NCBI GenBank assembly: GCA_036390175.1
Contig: DASWCG010000109.1
Coordinates: forward strand, 1 to 28,188
Direction: 5' to 3'
DNA length: 28,188 nt
From: DASQHY01 sp036390175
Lineage (GTDB): Bacteria; Acidobacteriota; Terriglobia; Acidiferrales; UBA7541
Shown here piece by piece: positions 23,571 to 28,188 of this stretch; the stretch's first letter is position 1; every line of letters starts with the position of its first letter. Below the pieces are notes generated by a model. It ran no database searches, was not told where the DNA came from, and worked only from the letters and a program-made list of their open reading frames with translations. The translations under genes were made by a program, and so were the position numbers.

Positions 23571-25006
23571 TTGCCCAAGTTCTCCAGCTCAAGATGCCGC
23601 ACCACCACTTCCACGCCGTTCCTGCCGCGCAAATGTTTCGCCAGTTCCTCCGCCAGATATACCGAGCGATGCTGGCCGCCGGTGCAGCCGAACGACACCA
23701 TCAAACTCTTGAAGCCGCGACGCTGATAATCGCTCACGCTGGCATCCACCAGGGACATCACGCTGGCGAGAAACTGATGTACGCTCTCTTGCCGATTCAG
23801 ATAATCGATCACCGGCGCGTCTTTGCCCGTGAGGGTCTTGAAGCGCTCTTCGCGCCCGGGATTCGGGAGACTGCGTCCATCGAAAATGAACCCGCCGCCA
23901 TGCCCGGTCTCGTCTTTCGGCAGGACCCGGTGAAACGAAAAACTGAAAATCCGGAGGATCAGGTTTTCCGCTTCGGAAGCCAGGCTCTGCAATTTCTCCG
24001 AGGCCAGCATGCTTTTGAATGCATCCATCAGCGTCGGCAGCGCGATGGGGAGCCTGACGTGGTGAAGCAGCCAACGCAAGTTTTTCAACGCGTACGGCAC
24101 GCTTTGCAGAAAATGAGTCTTGCGCTCATAAAATCCGCGAAAGCCGTAGGCGCCGAGCGCCTGCAGGATGCGTATGTAAACGTACGCATAGTAGTGCTCC
24201 ATGAACGCTTCGCGCTTCAGCTCGATGAAACCGGCAAGCGTTTCGATGTAATGGGCGAGCAGTTGCTGGCGCAGCTCCGGCGGCAGATCGGCCTTGGCAT
24301 CGTACAAAAGAGAAGCGATGTCATATTGCAACGCCCCTTTGCGGCCGCCTTGATAATCCAAGAAAAATAGATGGCCGTCGCGCAACATGACGTTGCGGGA
24401 TTGGAAATCCCGATAGAGAAAGTAATCGCGGCCGGCGCTCAACAACAACTTCGTCAAGCGTCCGAAATCGTCTTCCAGCGCTTGTTCGTTGAAGGGGATG
24501 CCAGCGAGTCTGAGAAAATAATACTTGAAGTAATTCAAATCCCAAGCCATGGACTGGCCGTCGAAGCTGGCGCACGGATAGCACACTTTGTAATTCAAAT
24601 CGCGGCCGGCTTCGATCTGAAAGCGCGGCAACACGGCCACAACCTGGCGATAGGATTCAACGACCGGGCGGCCAATGTTCTCGCCGGCGCGATTTTTCGA
24701 GAGAAACTCAAAAAGCGTCGTGTCCCCCAGGTCCTCTTCGAGATAAGCGCCCTGGCTTAGATCTTCAGCATAAATTTCCGGGACAGGCAGGCCATGCCCG
24801 CGAAAATGCCGGGAAAATTCGAGGAATGCAACGTTCTCTTCACGCACGTCATACAGGATGCCGATCGCGCTGGCCTTTTCGCTCGCAAGCCGTATGACCT
24901 TACGCCCCGAACCGCCGAGTTCGCCCTGCAGCGGCTGCATCCGCCCGACCGGCACGTGAAAATACTGCTCAAAAAGCTTTTTGAGAACGTCCATGGTGGC
25001 AACCAT
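23567..25006 (-). CDS. amgK: AmgK-type sugar kinase fused to a RapZ C-terminal domain
   Basis: Residues 1 to about 340 are an aminoglycoside-phosphotransferase fold like AmgK, the anomeric kinase of MurNAc/GlcNAc: catalytic loop YRDFQSRNVM with D200 and N205, and the metal-binding D217 in FLDYQGG. Residues about 351-479 match the C-terminal domain of RapZ: FDGRSLPNPG near 376-385, LTGKDAPVIDYL near 392-403 and SFGCTGGQHRSVYLAE near 438-453. The RapZ N-terminal P-loop domain is missing and the kinase takes its place. In E. coli the RapZ C-terminal domain binds glucosamine-6-phosphate and the sRNA/RNase E machinery. ATG 25006 (479 residues) follows GGGAG; a TTG at 25033 and an ATG at 24994 are alternatives. 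The gene lies 45 bases after the BamA-like gene and overlaps murU by four bases. Confidence 0.88.
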   Translation of the reverse strand: MVATMDVLKKLFEQYFHVPVGRMQPLQGELGGSGRKVIRLASEKASAIGILYDVREENVAFLEFSRHFRGHGLPVPEIYAEDLSQGAYLEEDLGDTTLFEFLSKNRAGENIGRPVVESYRQVVAVLPRFQIEAGRDLNYKVCYPCASFDGQSMAWDLNYFKYYFLRLAGIPFNEQALEDDFGRLTKLLLSAGRDYFLYRDFQSRNVMLRDGHLFFLDYQGGRKGALQYDIASLLYDAKADLPPELRQQLLAHYIETLAGFIELKREAFMEHYYAYVYIRILQALGAYGFRGFYERKTHFLQSVPYALKNLRWLLHHVRLPIALPTLMDAFKSMLASEKLQSLASEAENLILRIFSFSFHRVLPKDETGHGGGFIFDGRSLPNPGREERFKTLTGKDAPVIDYLNRQESVHQFLASVMSLVDASVSDYQRRGFKSLMVSFGCTGGQHRSVYLAEELAKHLRGRNGVEVVVRHLELENLGK

Positions 25007-25007
25007 T

Positions 25008-25034
25008 GTTGACGACTCCCGCGAAAGCGTCAAC
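25008..25034 (-). repeat. Inverted repeat at the start of the AmgK-RapZ gene
   Basis: A perfect 7-bp inverted repeat (GTTGACG at 25008-25014 and CGTCAAC at 25028-25034) with a 13-base loop lies one base before the ATG at 25006. The loop contains the presumed ribosome binding site GGGAG. It could be an RNA hairpin that affects translation or a protein-binding site. The minus-strand TTGACG also stands 17 bases from AACAAT, a possible but weak promoter. Confidence 0.45.
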
Positions 25035-25051
25035 CGCCGAAGCAGTTCTGA

Positions 25052-27631
25052 TCAGAAAAGGGAGCCGAAGGCCCAGCCGAGGGCAGCCGTTCTGTCGCGT
25101 GGGCGAAAGAGTGATCCATCGGGGAGCAGCAACGGTCGCTTCAATCGCAGCGGGTTGTATGCGTAATACAGCCTCAGTGGCTGGCGAACGCCGGGCACCG
25201 TCCACTGCAACTGGACACCTGTGGAAGCGCGGGGGACCCCGTTCGTTCCGCTGGGCAGGTTTGGCCGGTCCGGGCCAAGCCAATTGGGAAGCAAATGCGC
25301 CGAGCCGAGGTCGAAGAAGCCAGCGGTTTCGGTGCCGGCAGATAGCGGTATCCGGTACTCGGTGTTCACCGCCCCGGTCAGATTTGCTCCGGGCGACGAT
25401 GCGTTGAAAATGTTCTTCCCGCTTGCGTCGGTGCTTTCCGTGATTGCGTACGGGGCAAGCTCACCCGTCCGAAACCCCCGAACGAGATCGCTGCCGGTGA
25501 AGAGCCGGTCCTGAAACGGCAAGTCGCCGTGGTAACTGGAAACGCCTGCGAAATACGTCCGGAATCCCCACATATTTCGGCCGTTGGTGAAGGGATCGTG
25601 GTCCAGGCGCGCGTACTCGGTCGTGGAACGCAGCACGTCTTGCTTTCCTCCCAGCCAGCCGCCGGAAATAGATGTCCCACTGTCGAAGCGCTCGCGCCCG
25701 GTGTTTGTCGCCCAATTCAGTCCGACGGAGCGGCTCGGGTTGTCGGACCGAATCTGATTGTTGGGCAGTCCCGTAATCCCGGAAGGGAGCGGCAGGTCAT
25801 ACCGCGTGGAGGAATGCGAAAGCTCATACGTCACCGCAAAGGAGTTTTTCGTTCCCACCGGGTGGCCCCACGACAGTCCCAGGCCTCGGCGGGCGGAACG
25901 AAACAGCCCGGTCCCGTTGGGATTGCCCACCAAGTTCGGTTGAATTACATCTTGAAATAGTGTGAACGCGAGAGAAGCGCGTGTGCCAAACACTCCTTCC
26001 TTGGCGACTCCCAGCAAAACTTGCAGGCTCTCTGGTCCCCCCTCGAGATGCGCTGTGAGCAGCTCTTCCCGGCCAAACAAATCGAAAACGTTGTAGGCCA
26101 GCCCCAGTGTATTTCCAAAACCGCTCTTCCCTCCTACAAACGACATTCTCTGTTGTCCAGCCTCCTCGAAACGAATGGCAATGTCCGCGGTGTGATGAAT
26201 TTCATCGAGCCGGACATGGATGTCTTCTTTCCTGACAGGACGAATGAAACCGGTGCGGACAAGTTGCGCGATCCCCAGCGACAATTTGCCTTCGTCAAAT
26301 GGCTTCCCCTCTTCCAATAGAATGTGCCGGCGATAATAACGTTCGCTGAAACGCCTCTGGCCGCGCAGTTCTATCCGCCGAACAAGGAAGGGCTCAGCCT
26401 CCCGAGCGTGGAATGTGACACTGACCGTGCCCGTCTGTAAGTCGAACTGCGGAACACTCTCCACCTCGATCGCGCGCGAATAATTCCGGCTCTTGGCGTT
26501 AGATTCCGCGCGCTTGAGGGCGAGCCGGGCGGCCTCGAGCGTCCCGGGGGAATACGGTTCACCCTCCTTCATGGTGGATAAAGCGGCGAGGACCGCCGGC
26601 TTCTTATCCATACTCCTGTCCGCCGTTTCATTTTCGACCGTTACGTCTCCCCACTTGTACAGCGCGCCCTCCTGTATCGGAATCGAAACATGAAACCGAA
26701 GCCGAGTCTGATGGCGCGGCCAGGGCCACCAGCGCAAGACGCTTTCCCTGCGAACCTCTGCAACCGGGCTGCCGAACCGCATTTCTGCGTATCCGTGGTC
26801 CTGATAGAACTCGCGGAGACCATCCAGATCGCCACGCAACCGCTCGGGGGTGTAGATGTCTTTCGACCGCAAGCCCGCAAAGCGCGTTCCCGGCGCAACC
26901 CGCCGCATGTGGTGCTGGAGTTGTTCCTCAGAAAACGCCTGATTCCCTTCGAACGAGACTCTCGAGACGCCAACTCGGGGGCCGTCGTCAATCGTGAATA
27001 CGGCTCGCTCGGCCGCCGAAGGGATTTCCTGCAACTGCAGATTCACGCGCGCCCAGGGATGGCCCAGGTTCGCCAGTTCTGCTTCAATGGCTCGAGCGGC
27101 GCGCCCCAACTCCGCGCGGCTGACCGGCGCGGCCGCCTTCAGAACGATTTGCTTCTCCGCCAGAAGGTTGTCAATGCGCGCTCGTGAAAAGACATGAGAA
27201 CCTCTGAATTTGACCTCGGAGAGAAACGGCCGCTCTTCGAGAGCAAATACGAGCCGGACCTCTTGATTTTCTTGGGGCTTCGATGTCAATTCTTCGCCAG
27301 GTCGCAAATTAGGCGAACTGCTTTCTGCGGGATGGATTTCGACGCGGACGAATTCAAACCAGCCCAGGCCATCCAGTCTCCGGACATCCTTTTCCAGCTC
27401 AACGCCGTTGAATCGCTCGCCTGCAAGGGAATGGATGCAAGTCTTTAGAGCGGCAGGCCGAATCCGCCGGAGTCCTCTGAACTCGATGCTTTGAATCACC
27501 TCTCCGTGAAATTCCGCAGACTCCTTTTCTGCGGCCGGGTTTCGAGAGGCATCCTCGGCGCGGGCCGCGTTCGGCGGGGAAATTACAATTATGGCCAGAA
27601 GAGCGCCGCTGCCAAGCCGGAGAAAGTTCAC
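25052..27631 (-). CDS. bamA: BamA/Omp85-family outer-membrane protein
   Basis: Outer-membrane beta-barrel protein for insertion of other outer-membrane proteins, 859 residues from GTG 27631. That start follows GAGGAGG by five bases and gives a signal peptide (about 1-25, ending NAARA before EDAS); the frame is open to 27706 but that part has no signal character. About five POTRA-like repeats follow: near 44-135, 136-218, 219-320, 324-411 and 414-492. The C-terminal barrel (about 493-859) holds the family motif VRGF at 717-720 and ends in phenylalanine with an alternating hydrophobic last strand (AALGWAFGSLF), the sorting signal for the BAM machine. Five POTRAs fit BamA, but the neighbours of a housekeeping bamA (skp, lpxD, rseP) are not here, so it may be a paralogue. 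Confidence 0.88.
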   Translation of the reverse strand: MNFLRLGSGALLAIIVISPPNAARAEDASRNPAAEKESAEFHGEVIQSIEFRGLRRIRPAALKTCIHSLAGERFNGVELEKDVRRLDGLGWFEFVRVEIHPAESSSPNLRPGEELTSKPQENQEVRLVFALEERPFLSEVKFRGSHVFSRARIDNLLAEKQIVLKAAAPVSRAELGRAARAIEAELANLGHPWARVNLQLQEIPSAAERAVFTIDDGPRVGVSRVSFEGNQAFSEEQLQHHMRRVAPGTRFAGLRSKDIYTPERLRGDLDGLREFYQDHGYAEMRFGSPVAEVRRESVLRWWPWPRHQTRLRFHVSIPIQEGALYKWGDVTVENETADRSMDKKPAVLAALSTMKEGEPYSPGTLEAARLALKRAESNAKSRNYSRAIEVESVPQFDLQTGTVSVTFHAREAEPFLVRRIELRGQRRFSERYYRRHILLEEGKPFDEGKLSLGIAQLVRTGFIRPVRKEDIHVRLDEIHHTADIAIRFEEAGQQRMSFVGGKSGFGNTLGLAYNVFDLFGREELLTAHLEGGPESLQVLLGVAKEGVFGTRASLAFTLFQDVIQPNLVGNPNGTGLFRSARRGLGLSWGHPVGTKNSFAVTYELSHSSTRYDLPLPSGITGLPNNQIRSDNPSRSVGLNWATNTGRERFDSGTSISGGWLGGKQDVLRSTTEYARLDHDPFTNGRNMWGFRTYFAGVSSYHGDLPFQDRLFTGSDLVRGFRTGELAPYAITESTDASGKNIFNASSPGANLTGAVNTEYRIPLSAGTETAGFFDLGSAHLLPNWLGPDRPNLPSGTNGVPRASTGVQLQWTVPGVRQPLRLYYAYNPLRLKRPLLLPDGSLFRPRDRTAALGWAFGSLF

Positions 27632-27636
27632 ACCAG

Positions 27637-27643
27637 CCTCCTC
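27637..27643 (-). promoter_or_regulatory. Ribosome binding site fixing the BamA-like start
   Basis: GAGGAGG on the minus strand, five bases before GTG 27631. It selects this start over the upstream in-frame ATG at 27706, and the resulting protein begins with a good signal peptide. Confidence 0.75.
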
Positions 27644-27728
27644 ACAGCAAGGCAGATGTAAGCAGTGGCGGATGGGTTGTCTTCCGTGGGCCATGGGAAC
27701 GAGCACGGCAGCAAGAAATCTGTAGAGA

Positions 27729-27744
27729 TGTGATAGAATTCACC
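27729..27744 (+). promoter_or_regulatory. Extended -10 of the cytochrome gene within a CRP/FNR-like palindrome
   Basis: TGTGA-TAGAAT-TCACC. TAGAAT (27734-27739) with TG one base before it is a good extended -10; no clear -35 is visible 17-18 bases upstream. The same bases form a near-palindrome with the TGTGA-N6-TCAC(A) layout of CRP/FNR-family sites. A leader of about 80 bases would follow before the ATG at 27825. Confidence 0.45.
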
Positions 27745-27824
27745 CGTTCCGACGCGGGCCCAGTCGAACCCAGGACAATTGATCGGTTCGAGCCGATTGC
27801 GAATGCCGAAGGAGAGAGCGCAAC

Positions 27825-28188
27825 TATGAAACGGCTTCTGCTGGCAAGTATATTTGTGACCAGTCTCTCGCTGGTGGGGATAGCAGCGCTGAGCGATGCC
27901 GCTGCATCGCGCTCCCCGGACGCCGCTCCCGTCACGTTCTACAAAGACGTGCTTCCGATTCTGCAGAACAACTGTCAGTCCTGTCACCGCGCGGGCGAAG
28001 TGGCGCCCATGGCGCTGCTGACTTATGAGCAAACGCGGCCGTGGGCTGCGGGGATCAAGACGGCGGTGCTGACCAAGAAGATGCCGCCGTGGTTTGCGGA
28101 CCCGCGGTACGGTCATTTTTCGAACGAGCGCAGGCTGACGCCGGAACAAATCAAGACGCTGGTGTCCTGGGTGGACAGCGGAGCCCCG
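27825..28188 (+). CDS. Exported c-type cytochrome (3' partial)
   Basis: The first 121 residues of a gene cut by the right edge. The start ATG 27825 follows GGAGAG. A signal peptide (MKRLLLASIFVTSLSLVGIA, cleavage near residues 24-28) sends it to the periplasm. The haem-binding motif CQSCH lies at residues 50-54, and KMPPW near 85-89 offers a possible axial methionine. The sequence then reads RLTPEQIKTLVSWVDSGAP, typical of the last helix of a small cytochrome c domain. Such mono-haem domains often sit at the N-terminus of larger periplasmic oxidoreductases in this kind of bacterium; the rest is outside the window, so its full function is unknown. Confidence 0.85.

Larger units (their letters stand above)
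27632..27824. other. Divergent intergenic region
   Basis: This is the longest non-coding stretch of the window, 193 bases between the BamA-like gene and the cytochrome gene. It holds the BamA ribosome binding site at the left and an extended -10 for the cytochrome near 27734. There is also a 6-bp inverted repeat (CGAACC...GGTTCG) in the cytochrome leader. I cannot point to a convincing minus-strand -35/-10 pair for the BamA-like gene. Confidence 0.6.

Overview
This window looks like chromosome of a GC-rich, aerobic, Gram-negative bacterium. The gene style fits Acidobacteriota: split complex I loci, F0 genes separate from F1, a five-POTRA BamA-type protein, and an exported mono-haem cytochrome of a kind common there. 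The phylum is an inference from gene content and is not proven by any marker gene here. The window is almost solid coding sequence. I see no tRNA, rRNA, CRISPR array, insertion sequence or prophage.

Region 1 (1-10955, + strand) is a tightly packed complex I operon: a nuoE-nuoF fusion cut by the left edge, then nuoG, H, J, K, L, M and N. It encodes the NADH-oxidising module and a full membrane arm. nuoI, normally between H and J, is absent, and A-D are not in view.

Region 2 (11040-22730, - strand, converging on region 1) reads nuoA, then a terminator and a new promoter, then nuoC, D, H, J, K, L, M and N, running directly into atpZ, atpI, atpB and atpE. It ends at an intrinsic terminator between the two loci. 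It is a second full membrane arm with the Q-module subunits A, C and D, but without nuoB, nuoI or the NADH module. Neither locus as seen could build a complete complex I alone. Subunits must be shared or encoded elsewhere (B and I in particular). The F0 genes at its tail link expression of the proton-pumping dehydrogenase with that of the ATP synthase rotor and stator channel.

Region 3 (22830-27631, - strand) is a three-gene envelope unit: a BamA-family outer-membrane protein, a sugar-kinase domain of AmgK type fused to the C-terminal domain of RapZ, and a MurU-like nucleotidyltransferase. AmgK and MurU together make UDP-MurNAc from MurNAc in known cell-wall recycling pathways, so this unit probably couples peptidoglycan sugar salvage to envelope assembly.

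Region 4 (27632-28188) is a divergent promoter region followed by the start of an exported c-type cytochrome gene cut by the right edge.

The most notable points are the two convergent and complementary complex I loci without nuoB and nuoI, the fusion of nuoE and nuoF, the F0 genes appended to a nuo operon, the enlarged NuoH proteins, and the AmgK-RapZ fusion. A recurrent extended -10 motif is shared by three promoters.
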